DNA of 64,000 bases from KK5 sp034043675 (GCF_034043675.1 NZ_JAXCLA010000003.1:186001-250000); one strand, 5' to 3'. Numbered from the stretch's first letter, positions 16,055-24,841 are shown. Numbers and translations are program-made. Notes: generated by a model not told the origin, from the sequence alone.

Positions 16055-17643
16055 CGACGCCGACGCAGCAGGGCCAGCGCGGCCAGACCGAGCGCGAGCA
16101 TCGCGGTGGTCGTCGGCTCCGGGACCGGCATCATCAGCTGCATCGAGAACAGCCGGGCGTAGGCATAGTCGCTCGACTCGCCGGCGGGCTGGTACAGCGC
16201 CATGCCGGTGACCCAGCCGCTGTCGCTGATGGAGTAGGCGCTTTCCAGCGTCCACTCGCCGCCGGTGCTCGGCGACAGCAGCGTGTTGAGGTCGATGACC
16301 TCGCCGCCCGGCGTCCAGACCACGGCGTGCGAGTCGGCGTCGTAGAACGAGTTGTCGGCGCTGCCGACGACGTTGGCCGTGCCGGCGATGAAGCCTGAGG
16401 CGTTGATGCTGAAGGCATAGCTGAACGATTCGCCATTGCTGCCGGACGACAGGAGCTTCAGCTCGGTCGGCTCGACGCTGCCCGCCGCCCAGCTGACCGC
16501 GCGCATGCCCAGGTCGGAGCCGTCGCTGGCGTATTTCTGCGACATGCCGACCGCGGTGCCGGCATCGTTGATGGCCAGGGCGGCGCTGAACGAGATCCCC
16601 GAGGCATCAGCGGAGAGGGAGTGCAGTTCCACCGGCGCGGTGGCGTTGGCGGCCCAGCGGACCGCGCGTTCGCCCTGGTAGTTGCTGTCGGCGTCGTACT
16701 TGGACGATTGGCCCACTATCGTGCCGGCGTTGTTGATCGCGGCAGCGCTGCTCGAATAGGTACCGTCGGGGGCCGTGCCCAGATTCCCGAGCGCCGTGGC
16801 GTGGGTGGTGTTGGCGTCCCAGCGGATGGCCGAATAGCCCAGCAGCTGGCCGTTGCTGTCGAAGGTGTTGCCCGTTCCCACGGTCGTGCCCTTGGCGTTC
16901 ACCGCGGCCGTGATCGTGCTGCTGCCGTACTCGCCGGTGCCCGGCAGCTTGTCGAGCACCTGGCCCGTGCTGGTCTTCGAGTTCCAGCGCATCGCCTGGA
17001 GACCCGTGGCGGTGTCGCCGTTGAATGAATTCGCGTAGCCGACGATCACGCCCGTCGAGGAGACGGCGTTGGTGCCGGAAATGCCGTAGCCGTGCGTGTC
17101 CGTGTAGCCGCTGGGCAGGGCCAGTTGGTGGGCGACCGATGACTTCGGCTCGTAGTACACCGCACGGCCGCCCAGGTTCTGCGTGCCATCGGCCGAGTAC
17201 AGGTCGCTGTTGCCGACGATCAGGCCGCTGGCGTTGACGGCGACGGCCGACGAGAAGCCGTAGCCCGCCGGTGACCAGCCGGCCACGGAGTTGGTGCCCA
17301 GCGTGTCGAGCTGGTAGGTGCCGGTGCTCGTCATGACCAGGCCGCGTTGTCCCAGGAGGGCACCGTTCGCCAGCTGCGCCGTGCCGAGGCCCATGCCGGC
17401 GCCCGAAGCCTGGCCCCCTGCGCCGAAGACACCCGGCAGCGTGTAGACCATCGAAGGGTAGACGTAGCCGACGGGCTCGAAGTCGCCGGGCGTGACCTCG
17501 ACGATGTCGAGACCGGGAGCGCCGTAGAAGATGCCGCTGATGTCGGCAGCGCTGATCGTGGCCTGCGCCGAGGACGCGGCCACGGCGAGCAAGGAAGCCG
17601 CGGTGAAGATGCCAACGAACTGATGCCTGGAGGAAGAGAACAT
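16045..17643 (-). CDS. Large HAF-repeat PEP-CTERM protein (532 aa)
   Basis: An exported protein with a signal peptide ending around SSAQA (residue 28) and a long series of HAF-like units: VNASGLIVGNS, VSSTGVIVGYA, VNAKGTTVGTG, INNAGTIVGQS, INDAGTAVGMS, INASGFIAGTA and ISDSGWVTGMA. They recur about every 50-60 residues, a spacing that suggests a beta-propeller-like array. The C-terminus PVPEPTTTAMLALG with the tail LLRRRRQR is a PEP-CTERM signal. It is a separate transcription unit from the HAF genes at 3.8-6.3 kb. It shares a 143-bp divergent promoter region with the unrecognised 410-residue gene. Function is unknown; an extracellular or matrix role is inferred. Confidence 0.9.
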   Translation of the reverse strand: MFSSSRHQFVGIFTAASLLAVAASSAQATISAADISGIFYGAPGLDIVEVTPGDFEPVGYVYPSMVYTLPGVFGAGGQASGAGMGLGTAQLANGALLGQRGLVMTSTGTYQLDTLGTNSVAGWSPAGYGFSSAVAVNASGLIVGNSDLYSADGTQNLGGRAVYYEPKSSVAHQLALPSGYTDTHGYGISGTNAVSSTGVIVGYANSFNGDTATGLQAMRWNSKTSTGQVLDKLPGTGEYGSSTITAAVNAKGTTVGTGNTFDSNGQLLGYSAIRWDANTTHATALGNLGTAPDGTYSSSAAAINNAGTIVGQSSKYDADSNYQGERAVRWAANATAPVELHSLSADASGISFSAALAINDAGTAVGMSQKYASDGSDLGMRAVSWAAGSVEPTELKLLSSGSNGESFSYAFSINASGFIAGTANVVGSADNSFYDADSHAVVWTPGGEVIDLNTLLSPSTGGEWTLESAYSISDSGWVTGMALYQPAGESSDYAYARLFSMQLMMPVPEPTTTAMLALGLAALALLRRRRQR

Positions 17644-17786
17644 GGTTTGGACCCTCGCAATGTGTGTCGGAATTCACGTTGATGACGTCCGCAGTGTGCG
17701 TCCAATTTACCTTCGAGAAACCTAGGGCATATGCTGAGCATATTCCGGGCGCCAATTCAAAGCCGCCGTGCGGTATCCTGCGCGGC

Positions 17787-19019
17787 ATGAAAACAGAAGC
17801 TCTGATAACAGCGGACGACAACGCCTTGCGGCGCCGCGCAGAGGAAACAGGCGACCGCCTGCGCAGTGCCGTGGACTCGCTGCTCACCGAACTGGGGCGG
17901 CGCGGCCTGCGCGATCAGCGCTCGATGCAGGGCGCGCTCAAGCTCAGCCAATCGGCCATCAGCCGGCTGGTGTCCTCGGTGCGCAGTGGCGATTCGCTGG
18001 CCACACTCAGCTCCATCCCCGGGCCGGAGGCCCTGCGCCAGATGGTCAAGGGCGCGTCGCAGTCGGGGGTCGACCGCGACTGCATCGAGCGCGTCGAAAG
18101 CGCCGTCGCCGGGCTGCAGGATTTCCTCGATTCAGAGATCGGTGATCGCACCACGCTGGATGCCGTCCTCAGCGACTGGGTGCACGAATCGCGTGGCGCC
18201 TTCGAACTGCGCCACAAGGCGGCGGCCTTCAAGTCGATGAGCGCGCTGCGCGGCGTGCAGGCCGAGATGATCCTCAACGCGGGCATCGTCCATCCGTCGG
18301 CGGGCAACCCGGATGTCCACGACTGCATCGGCATCGACGCGCTGCTCGGCTGCAAGCGCATCCGGCCCAGCGGCACGCTGCGCCTGTTCGGCTCGTACCT
18401 GGCGCCGGAAGGGGCGAGCTTCTCGGTTTCCAATCTGCAGGGCGCCCCCATCCAGTCGATGCAGGACATGCTGCTGCCCGCGTTCTCCACCGTGCCGTCC
18501 TCGCACATCGAGACCCAGCATCACGGCCAGTACCTCGAAACCACGATTCGCGAGCTGCCCCTGGGCAAGGGCGCGGATCGGGGCGAGGACCTGGTCTGCG
18601 CGCAGCTCTACCGCGGCGTGCACCGGGCAAGCCGCGGCACCGGCGCGCCGAGCTCAGGAGTGGGCGGCCAGGCCGAACCACCCAGCGGCTACTACGTGGT
18701 CGACGCGCTGCTGCACGATGAGGTCTGGCCCGGCGTCCAGCCCGAACTGCGCCTGTTCGACACCGTGGTGCGCGGCATCACGCATCCGGACAACGCGTCG
18801 CGCCTGGGGGACCGGCTCGACATGCTGGAGTCCGTGCATTCGCTGGGCCGCGGGCCGGACGCTTTCCGGCTCCCCGAATTCCCGGCCTACCCCGAAATCA
18901 TCCGGCAGACCTGCGCGCAACTGGGCTGGGATCCGCGGCGCCTGCGCGGCTTCCGCTGCAAGGTGCGCTACCCGATCTACGGCTCGCAGATCGGGCTGGC
19001 GTTCTCGTTGCCGACGTAA
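17787..19019 (+). CDS. Unrecognised 410-residue protein with HTH-like N-terminus
   Basis: I do not recognise this family. ATG 17787 gives 410 residues; the frame is open to 17664, but that extension carries no start signal. Residues about 25-65 include MQGALKLSQSAISRLVSSVR, which reads like a helix-turn-helix of a DNA-binding protein, followed by a helical region and a C-terminal domain of about 230 residues with FGSYLAPEG, HHGQYLETTIRELP and GYYVVDALLHDEVWPG. No signal peptide or membrane segment is visible, so it is probably cytoplasmic. It is divergent from the large HAF/PEP-CTERM gene and could regulate it, but this rests only on position and the HTH-like stretch. The next gene downstream is convergent. 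Confidence 0.75.
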   Translation: MKTEALITADDNALRRRAEETGDRLRSAVDSLLTELGRRGLRDQRSMQGALKLSQSAISRLVSSVRSGDSLATLSSIPGPEALRQMVKGASQSGVDRDCIERVESAVAGLQDFLDSEIGDRTTLDAVLSDWVHESRGAFELRHKAAAFKSMSALRGVQAEMILNAGIVHPSAGNPDVHDCIGIDALLGCKRIRPSGTLRLFGSYLAPEGASFSVSNLQGAPIQSMQDMLLPAFSTVPSSHIETQHHGQYLETTIRELPLGKGADRGEDLVCAQLYRGVHRASRGTGAPSSGVGGQAEPPSGYYVVDALLHDEVWPGVQPELRLFDTVVRGITHPDNASRLGDRLDMLESVHSLGRGPDAFRLPEFPAYPEIIRQTCAQLGWDPRRLRGFRCKVRYPIYGSQIGLAFSLPT

Positions 19020-19047
19020 ACCTCATCCGGCCGCTTAAACCGCCCGT

Positions 19048-19803
19048 CTAGGCCGGCCGCTTCACCAGCACCGGCTCCACCCGGTATGCCTGCGGGAACA
19101 TCTTCTTCAGGTTGTCGATCTTCGGCAGGTCGTTGTAGACGATGTACGGGTAGCGCGGGTTCTCGGTCAGGAAGTCCTGGTGATAAGCCTCGGCCGGGTA
19201 GAAGCCGCCGTTGGCCTCGATCTTCGTCACGATGGGCTTGGGGAAGACCTTGGCCGCATCGAGCTGCGCGATGTAGGCCTGCGCCACCTGACGCTGCGCG
19301 GCATCGTTCGTGAAAATGGCGGAGCGGTACTGCGTGCCGCTGTCGGGACCCTGGCGGTTCAGCTGTGTCGGGTCGTGGACGACCGAGAAGTAGATCTGCA
19401 GCAGGGTGCCCAGGCGCACCTGGCTCGGGTCGAAGGTGACCTCCACCGATTCCGCATGGCCGGTGCTGCCGCTGCTGACGATCTCGTACGACGCCTTGGA
19501 CGCCGGGCCGCCGGCATAGCCCGACACCGCCCGCGTCACGCCCTTGACGTGCTGGAACACGCCCTGCACGCCCCAGAAGCAGCCGCCGGCGAAGACAATC
19601 TTCTGCAGCCCCTGTTGCGCGGCGGGCGGTGCGTCTTGCGCCGGCGGCGGCAGCGTCACCGCAGCCTCGGCCGCCGAGGCGACGCCGCTTGACCCCTGCC
19701 ACGAAAGGCCGGCGACCACGAGCGCCACACCGCCGGCCAGCCAGGTAAGCCCCTGGCGGCGCGACAGCACGGATGAGGAGGAGGACCCAGTTCTGTTCAT
19801 CAT
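19048..19803 (-). CDS. msrA: Exported methionine sulfoxide reductase MsrA
   Basis: A 251-residue MsrA that reduces methionine-S-sulfoxide. The catalytic motif GCFWG is at 74-78 with Cys75 as nucleophile; GYAGG, HAESVEVTFDP and GTQYRSAIF are family-typical. The N-terminus has SRRQGL followed by a hydrophobic stretch, a twin-arginine-like export signal, so the enzyme should act in the periplasm rather than the cytosol. It is third in a minus-strand operon after msrB and dipZ, with a 15-bp gap to dipZ. An AGAGG site lies 8 nt before the ATG. The electron donor is inferred to be the thioredoxin domain of the DipZ protein. Confidence 0.95.
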   Translation of the reverse strand: MMNRTGSSSSSVLSRRQGLTWLAGGVALVVAGLSWQGSSGVASAAEAAVTLPPPAQDAPPAAQQGLQKIVFAGGCFWGVQGVFQHVKGVTRAVSGYAGGPASKASYEIVSSGSTGHAESVEVTFDPSQVRLGTLLQIYFSVVHDPTQLNRQGPDSGTQYRSAIFTNDAAQRQVAQAYIAQLDAAKVFPKPIVTKIEANGGFYPAEAYHQDFLTENPRYPYIVYNDLPKIDNLKKMFPQAYRVEPVLVKRPA

Positions 19804-19818
19804 GATGAAACCTCTCGT

Positions 19819-21609
19819 TCAACCGAAAGTGAATGCGTAGGCGGCAGCACCGGGATCGAGGAACTCGATGCTGAAGCTGTGCTCCCGCACCTCGCCCGAC
19901 TGGCGCACCAGCTGGTAAAGGCGCTGCGAAGTGACACGGCCGCTGCCGTCGGGCGCGACGTCGGTGCCGTGCGAATCGCCCGGCGCCTGGCCGTCGATCA
20001 GCACCTTGAAGCGCACCGGCTTGCCGTCCGGCCCGGGGCCCAGCACCAGGTGCAGGTCGCGCGCCTGGAAGCGGTAGACGATGCGTGCCGACTTCGCGTC
20101 CGACACGGCGCTCTCCGGCCCAACACGCCAGTTGCCGGCCAGGCCCCAGCCGTTCAGCGGCAGCTCGCCCGGCAGCGAATAGCTGGCCGGCTGGTCGTGC
20201 ACGGCGCGCGGCGATGAAGCGAAATGCTGAGCCCGCTCATAGCCGACGTAGGTCTCCGGCGAGCGCACCTGCGCCATGTCCGCCTCCTGCTGCACGCCGG
20301 TGGCGCTGACCTCGGTGAGGCCCTGCGCGACCTGGCTCGCGCCAGCCTCGCGCAGCAGCTGCTGGATCACCCGCTCCGACTGCGCCTCGTCGCCCTCGCC
20401 GAAGTGGTGATGGCGCACGCGGCCCTGGGCATCGATGAAGTAGTGCGCCGGCCAGTAACGGTTGTTGAAGGCGCGCCAGATGGCGTACTGGTTGTCCACG
20501 GCCACCGGGTACTCGATGCCGAGATCGCCCAGCGCCTTCTTGACGTTGCCCAGGTCACGCTCGAAGGCGAACTCCGGCGCATGCACGCCGACCACCACCA
20601 GCCCCTGCGGACCGTACTTCTGCGCCCAGGCCTTGACGTAGGGCAGGGTGCGCAGGCAGTTGATGCAGGAGTAGGTCCAGAAGTCGACCAGCACGACCTT
20701 GCCGCGCAGCGACTCGGCCGTCAGCGGCTTGCCGTCTGCCGTGTTGAGCCATTCGGTGGCGCCGGCGAGCGGCGGAGCAAGGCCTTCGTCGGGCAGCGCC
20801 GGTCCGTTGGCGAGGGCGGTGCTCGCCATCATGGCGCCGCCGGCGGCCATCATCGCGCCACCCTGTGCGGCGTCTACGGGGCGCTCACCGGCCAGCTTGT
20901 CCACCAGCCGCTGTTCCAGCCCGCCGGTCGATGCGGTGGACACCTGTGCCAGCACGCCGGTGTCCAGGCCCAGCGCGATGGCGCCCACGCCGGCCAGCAT
21001 GGCTGCACCCAGCGCGCGGCGCACCCATTCGCCGGCGCCCAGCGCCCGCTTCATCGCCGCAAACACACGGCCGCCCAGCAGCAGGGCCGCCGCCATCGAG
21101 GTGGCCGCGCCCGCGGCATAGGCCACCAACAGCAACGTGGTCGACAGGCTCGCGCCCTGCAGCGCCGCGCCGGTCAGGATCAGGCCCAGGATCGGCCCCG
21201 CGCAGGGCGCCCACAGCAGGCCCGTGGCCACGCCCAGCAGCAGCGAGGCGCCGGGTCGCACCTGACCTTGCTCGCCCTGCGAGGACTCAGACAGCCGCGC
21301 GCCCAAGCCCACCAGCGGCCGCGTCAGCCGCTCGGCCAAGCCGGGCCACAGCAGGGTCACACCGAACAGGGCCACCAGCACCAGCGCGACCCAGCGGCCG
21401 TACTGGTTGGCCGCCACCACCCAGCCACCGCCCACGGCCGCCAGCGAGGCCACCAGCGCGAAGGTCAGCCCCATGCCGACCAACAGCGGCAGGCCGCTGC
21501 GCACGAAGGGCTGGTGGGCACGCGAGAACACGAAGGGCAGTACCGGCAGGATGCAGGGGCTGACGATGGTCAGCACGCCGCCCAGGTAGGCAAGAAGGAT
21601 CAGCAGCAT
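19819..21609 (-). CDS. dipZ: DipZ-type CcdA-thioredoxin fusion (thiol-electron transporter)
   Basis: A 596-residue membrane protein that should pass electrons from cytoplasmic thioredoxin to the periplasm. Part one (1-235) is a CcdA/DsbD-beta-like membrane domain with paired cysteines in VSPCILPVLP (Cys19) and WAPCAGPILG (Cys136). A linker follows, then a periplasmic thioredoxin-like domain with active site CINC at 315-318 in FWTYSCINCLR. The last 140 residues form a beta-rich C-terminal domain as in DipZ proteins. It lies between msrB and msrA with gaps of 16 and 15 bp. That order strongly suggests it supplies reductant to both exported sulfoxide reductases. A cytochrome c maturation role is a less likely alternative because no ccm genes are near. 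Confidence 0.92.
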   Translation of the reverse strand: MLLILLAYLGGVLTIVSPCILPVLPFVFSRAHQPFVRSGLPLLVGMGLTFALVASLAAVGGGWVVAANQYGRWVALVLVALFGVTLLWPGLAERLTRPLVGLGARLSESSQGEQGQVRPGASLLLGVATGLLWAPCAGPILGLILTGAALQGASLSTTLLLVAYAAGAATSMAAALLLGGRVFAAMKRALGAGEWVRRALGAAMLAGVGAIALGLDTGVLAQVSTASTGGLEQRLVDKLAGERPVDAAQGGAMMAAGGAMMASTALANGPALPDEGLAPPLAGATEWLNTADGKPLTAESLRGKVVLVDFWTYSCINCLRTLPYVKAWAQKYGPQGLVVVGVHAPEFAFERDLGNVKKALGDLGIEYPVAVDNQYAIWRAFNNRYWPAHYFIDAQGRVRHHHFGEGDEAQSERVIQQLLREAGASQVAQGLTEVSATGVQQEADMAQVRSPETYVGYERAQHFASSPRAVHDQPASYSLPGELPLNGWGLAGNWRVGPESAVSDAKSARIVYRFQARDLHLVLGPGPDGKPVRFKVLIDGQAPGDSHGTDVAPDGSGRVTSQRLYQLVRQSGEVREHSFSIEFLDPGAAAYAFTFG

Positions 21610-21625
21610 GGGAATACTCGGTCGG

Positions 21626-22129
21626 TCAGGCAGGTGCGAAAGTCATCGCCACGCCGTTCATGCAATAGCGCAGGCCGGTGGGCGGCGGGCCGTCGTCGAA
21701 CACATGGCCCAGGTGGCCGCCGCAGCGGCGGCAGTGCACCTCCGTGCGCAGCATGCCCAGGCCCAGGTCGCGGCGCGTGCGGATGGCGCCGTCCAGCGGC
21801 TTCCAGAAACTGGGCCAGCCGGTGCCGCTCTCGAACTTGGTCTTGGACGAGAACAGCGGCAGGCCGCAGCCGGCGCAGGCAAAACTGCCGGCGCGATGCT
21901 CCTGGTTCAGCGGGCTGTAGCCGGGGCGCTCGGTGCCTTCCTGGCGCAGCACGGCGAACTGCGGCGCCGAGAGCCGGGCGCGCCACTGCGCCTCGGTGTA
22001 GTTCACCTCGAAGACCTCCGGCGCATCCGCCGGCCCCGCGAAGGCGAAGCGGCCGATCGTGCCGGCGGCAGCGGCCGCAGCGGCGACGGTGAGCAGCAGG
22101 CCGCGCCTTGTCGTTGCGATGTTCGTCAT
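21626..22129 (-). CDS. msrB: Exported methionine sulfoxide reductase MsrB
   Basis: A 167-residue MsrB that reduces methionine-R-sulfoxide. The zinc-binding cysteine pairs are CAGC and CRRC, and the catalytic cysteine is in RYCMNGVAM. SGTGWPSFW and GHVFDDGP are family hallmarks. The N-terminus TTRRGLLLTVAAAAAAAG is a twin-arginine-like signal, so it is periplasmic like the MsrA of this operon. ATG 22129 follows GGGGG by 7 nt; a TTG two codons upstream is the alternative. It is the first gene of the msrB-dipZ-msrA operon and diverges from the response-regulator gene across 130 bp. Confidence 0.95.
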   Translation of the reverse strand: MTNIATTRRGLLLTVAAAAAAAGTIGRFAFAGPADAPEVFEVNYTEAQWRARLSAPQFAVLRQEGTERPGYSPLNQEHRAGSFACAGCGLPLFSSKTKFESGTGWPSFWKPLDGAIRTRRDLGLGMLRTEVHCRRCGGHLGHVFDDGPPPTGLRYCMNGVAMTFAPA

Positions 22130-22203
22130 GATCAAACCCCCGTGGTCTGTTGTCGAAGCGTGCCGCCAGCTTAGGCAAGTTGCGCTCCGGAAGTCCTCAC
22201 GAA

Positions 22204-22227
22204 GAGTTCAATAAAACGTTAGAACTC
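22204..22227. promoter_or_regulatory. Inverted repeat between msrB and the response regulator
   Basis: GAGTTC (22204-22209) and GAACTC (22222-22227) form an inverted repeat with a 12-bp AT-rich spacer, unusual in this GC-rich DNA. It sits in the shared divergent promoter region, so it could be the operator through which the adjacent response regulator controls both transcripts. Only position and symmetry support this. Confidence 0.45.
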
Positions 22228-22259
22228 GCCGGCGACGAAGCCCGCACAATGCCGCGATC

Positions 22260-22985
22260 ATGAGCACCGCCGCCCGCCGAATCCTGCTCGTCGAAGACGA
22301 TGCCCACATTGCCGACCTGCTGACCCTGCACCTGCGCGACGAGGGTCTGGAAGTGGTCCACTGCGCCCGCGGCGACGAGGGCCTGGCGCAACTGGAGCGC
22401 GGCGGCTGGGACGCGCTGGTGCTGGACCTGATGCTGCCCGGCGTCGACGGCCTGGAGATCTGCCGCCGCGCCCGCGCGATGACGCGCTACGTGCCGGTCA
22501 TCATCATCAGCGCGCGCTCCAGCGAGGTGCAACGCATCCTGGGCCTGGAACTGGGCGCGGACGACTACCTCGCCAAGCCTTTCTCCGTGCTGGAGCTGGT
22601 GGCGCGGGTGCGTGCGCTGCTGCGCCGCGTCGACGCACTGGCGCAGAACGCGCGTCTGGAGGCGGGCAGCCTCAGCATCGCCGGCCTCAACATCGACCCG
22701 GTGGCGCGCGAGGCGCGGCTGCGCGGCCAGCGGCTGGACCTCACACCGCGCGAGTTCGACCTGCTGTATTTCTTCGCCCGCCAGCCCGGCAAGGTGTTCT
22801 CGCGCAGCGAACTGCTCGATGCCGTCTGGGGCTACCAGCACGAGGGCTACGAGCACACGGTCAACACGCACATCAACCGGCTGCGCGCCAAGGTGGAGGC
22901 CGACCCGACGCAGCCCGCGCTGATCCTCACCGTCTGGGGCCGCGGCTACAAGTTCGCGGCCGAGGCGGAAGGGACGTCGTCGTGA
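22260..22985 (+). CDS. OmpR-family response regulator
   Basis: A 241-residue two-component regulator. The receiver domain has the acidic pair in VEDD, phosphoacceptor Asp56 in LVLDLMLPG and Lys106 in AKPF. The C-terminal winged helix includes LTPREFDLLYFFARQPGKVF and the VNTHINRLRAKVE recognition region. It is coupled to the next gene, a histidine kinase, by a TGATG overlap. It is divergent from msrB-dipZ-msrA and is the obvious candidate for controlling that operon. By analogy, E. coli HprRS controls periplasmic MsrPQ, but homology to that pair beyond the general family is not claimed. Confidence 0.93.
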   Translation: MSTAARRILLVEDDAHIADLLTLHLRDEGLEVVHCARGDEGLAQLERGGWDALVLDLMLPGVDGLEICRRARAMTRYVPVIIISARSSEVQRILGLELGADDYLAKPFSVLELVARVRALLRRVDALAQNARLEAGSLSIAGLNIDPVAREARLRGQRLDLTPREFDLLYFFARQPGKVFSRSELLDAVWGYQHEGYEHTVNTHINRLRAKVEADPTQPALILTVWGRGYKFAAEAEGTSS

Positions 22986-24517
22986 TGGCGAAGCTGACGC
23001 TGACGCAGCGGCTCTCGCTGGTCTTCGCGCTGCTGCTGCTGGTGTGCAGCGGCACCTCAGGTTGGCTGCAGCTGCGTGCCAGCCGCATGCACGACCTGGA
23101 GGTGGTGCAGGGCCTGTCGCGCGACGTGGCCGCCAGCATCGGCCGCGACGTGCAGCTCACCGACGCCAACGGCCTGATGCCCGGCGCCGTGCGCAACCTG
23201 TTCAGCCAGATGATGCTGGTGAACCCGAGCGTGGAGGTCTACCTGCTGGACCCGGCAGGCCGCATCGTCGGTCATGCCGCGCCGGAGGGCCGGCTGCTGC
23301 GCGAGCAGGTGGACCTGGGCCCCGTGCGCCGCTTCGTGGACGGCGCGATGCTGCCCATCCTCGGCGACGACCCGCGCAGCGCGGACGGGCGCAAGGTTTT
23401 CAGCGCCGCACCGCTGCGGGTGGACGGCCGCGAGGTGGGCTTCGTCTACGTGGTGCTGCTGGGCCAGGCACACGACCTCTACGCCTCGCGCGGCTCGGCC
23501 GGCGCGGTGCTGCGCACGGCGCTGATGTCGATCGCGCTGGTGGCGGTGCTGTGCCTGGCCGCGGGCCTGATTGCATTCCGCCTGATCACCCGGCCGCTGC
23601 GCCAGCTCACCGAGGAGCTGCGGCATTTCGACATGCAGGGCGGAGCCCCCGCCGCGGCACTGCCTGAAGCGCCCACCGCCGCCGGTGACGAGATCGCCGT
23701 GCTGGCCGGCACCTACCGACAAATGCAGGCACGCATCGGCGAACAGTGGCAGATCCTCACCCGCCAGGACCAGGAACGCCGCGAACTGATCGCCAACGTC
23801 TCGCACGACCTGCGCACGCCACTGTCCTCGCTGCACGGCTACCTGGAGACGCTGCTGCTGAAGGACGCGACGCTGGACGCCGCTGAACGTAAACGTTATC
23901 TCGGCATCGCACTGGACCAGAGCCGCAAGGTCGGCACCCTGGCGCAGAGCCTGTTCGAGCTGGCGCGGCTGGAATACGGCTTCGTCCAGCCCGAGCCCGA
24001 AGCCTTCTCGATGACCGACCTGGTGCAGGACGTGTTCCAGAAATTCGAGCTCGCCGCCGGCGCCCGCGAGGTGGCGCTGAAGGCCAGTTTCCCCGCGCAA
24101 CTGCCCGCGGTGCGGGCCGACGTCGGCATGATCGAAAGAGTGCTCGGCAACCTGCTCGACAACGCGCTGCGCCACGTACCGCCGGGCGGGGCGATCGAGG
24201 TGGCGATGGCCGCGCCGCGGGCGGGCGAAGTGGAGGTGACGGTGAGCGACACCGGGCCGGGCATCCCACCCGAGCTGCGCGAAGGCCTGTTCCTGCGGCC
24301 CTTCACCATCGGCGGCGCGCGCCGCGACGGCGGTCTGGGCCTGCGCATCGTGCATCGGATGCTGGAGCTGAACGGTAGCCGGATCGAGCTGCTCGATACC
24401 GATACGGCGGGCGTTGGGGCAAGTTTCAGGTTTTGCTTGCCGGTGGGCGCTACTGCCGCGGTGCCGGGACTCGCCCCGGCGGGCGACTCACTTTCTTTGC
24501 TTCGCCAAAGAAAGTAA
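22985..24517 (+). CDS. Sensor histidine kinase with element-derived C-terminus
   Basis: A 510-residue membrane histidine kinase. Membrane segments near 10-32 and 178-200 enclose a periplasmic domain of about 145 residues. HAMP follows, then the H-box ANVSHDLRTPLSSLHGYLET with His near 274, the N-box NLLDNALRH, and the G boxes DTGPGIPP and GGLGLRIVHRM. The kinase core looks complete. The last 20 or so codons, from about 24457, lie inside a structured repeat, so the tail reading VPGLAPAGDSLSLLRQRK comes from that element rather than from the family. The ATG overlaps the regulator's stop codon. The signal sensed is unknown; oxidative envelope stress is inferred from the divergent msr genes. Confidence 0.92.
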   Translation: MAKLTLTQRLSLVFALLLLVCSGTSGWLQLRASRMHDLEVVQGLSRDVAASIGRDVQLTDANGLMPGAVRNLFSQMMLVNPSVEVYLLDPAGRIVGHAAPEGRLLREQVDLGPVRRFVDGAMLPILGDDPRSADGRKVFSAAPLRVDGREVGFVYVVLLGQAHDLYASRGSAGAVLRTALMSIALVAVLCLAAGLIAFRLITRPLRQLTEELRHFDMQGGAPAAALPEAPTAAGDEIAVLAGTYRQMQARIGEQWQILTRQDQERRELIANVSHDLRTPLSSLHGYLETLLLKDATLDAAERKRYLGIALDQSRKVGTLAQSLFELARLEYGFVQPEPEAFSMTDLVQDVFQKFELAAGAREVALKASFPAQLPAVRADVGMIERVLGNLLDNALRHVPPGGAIEVAMAAPRAGEVEVTVSDTGPGIPPELREGLFLRPFTIGGARRDGGLGLRIVHRMLELNGSRIELLDTDTAGVGASFRFCLPVGATAAVPGLAPAGDSLSLLRQRK

Positions 24518-24841
24518 GCAAAGAAAGGCGACCCTGCTTCCGCCGCCCTCCGCTTCGCTACGGGTGCCCTGCGATGCTCGCGACTTGGGCCCCGCGCCGA
24601 ACTCACTTCGCTACGCTCCGTTCAAACATGCGGCGCGAAGTCAGTTCACGAGGTTCGCTTCGCTCACGGTCCCAAGCCGCTGCGCTTCTCGGCGGCTGCA
24701 CAAGGGGCCCGAACAGCCGAATGCTCGAAGCGCGGCAGCTCGTCAGGTATTCGGCTGTTGGCAGTAGGGGCGGTTTCTTTGCTTACTTTCTTGGGCGCCC
24801 AAGAAAGTGAGTCGCCCGCCGGGGCGAGTCCCGGCACCGCG
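24457..24841. repeat. 385-bp element with ~70-bp terminal inverted repeats
   Basis: The left arm (24457-24526) and right arm (24774-24841) are reverse complements over nearly their whole length, beginning CGCGGTGCCGGGACTCGCCC on each strand. They differ only at the centre of an internal hairpin: the left arm has TTTGCTTCGCCAAA between ACTTTC and GAAAGT, the right arm has a GGGCGCCC loop. The 247 bp between the arms contain no open frame I can support and have a codon-free texture with many short CTTCGCT/CTCGC words. Size and structure suggest a non-autonomous mobile repeat (MITE-like). Similar GACTCACTTTCTT-bearing repeats occur between genes in other proteobacteria as I recall. It provides the 3' end of the kinase gene. 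The remaining 24842-24994 is the leader of the next gene. Confidence 0.8.

Noticed and set aside
24518..24773. Several short open frames between the arms of the inverted-repeat element.
   Set aside because: No ribosome binding sites, no recognisable protein, overlapping in several frames; consistent with non-coding repeat DNA. No transposase is present.
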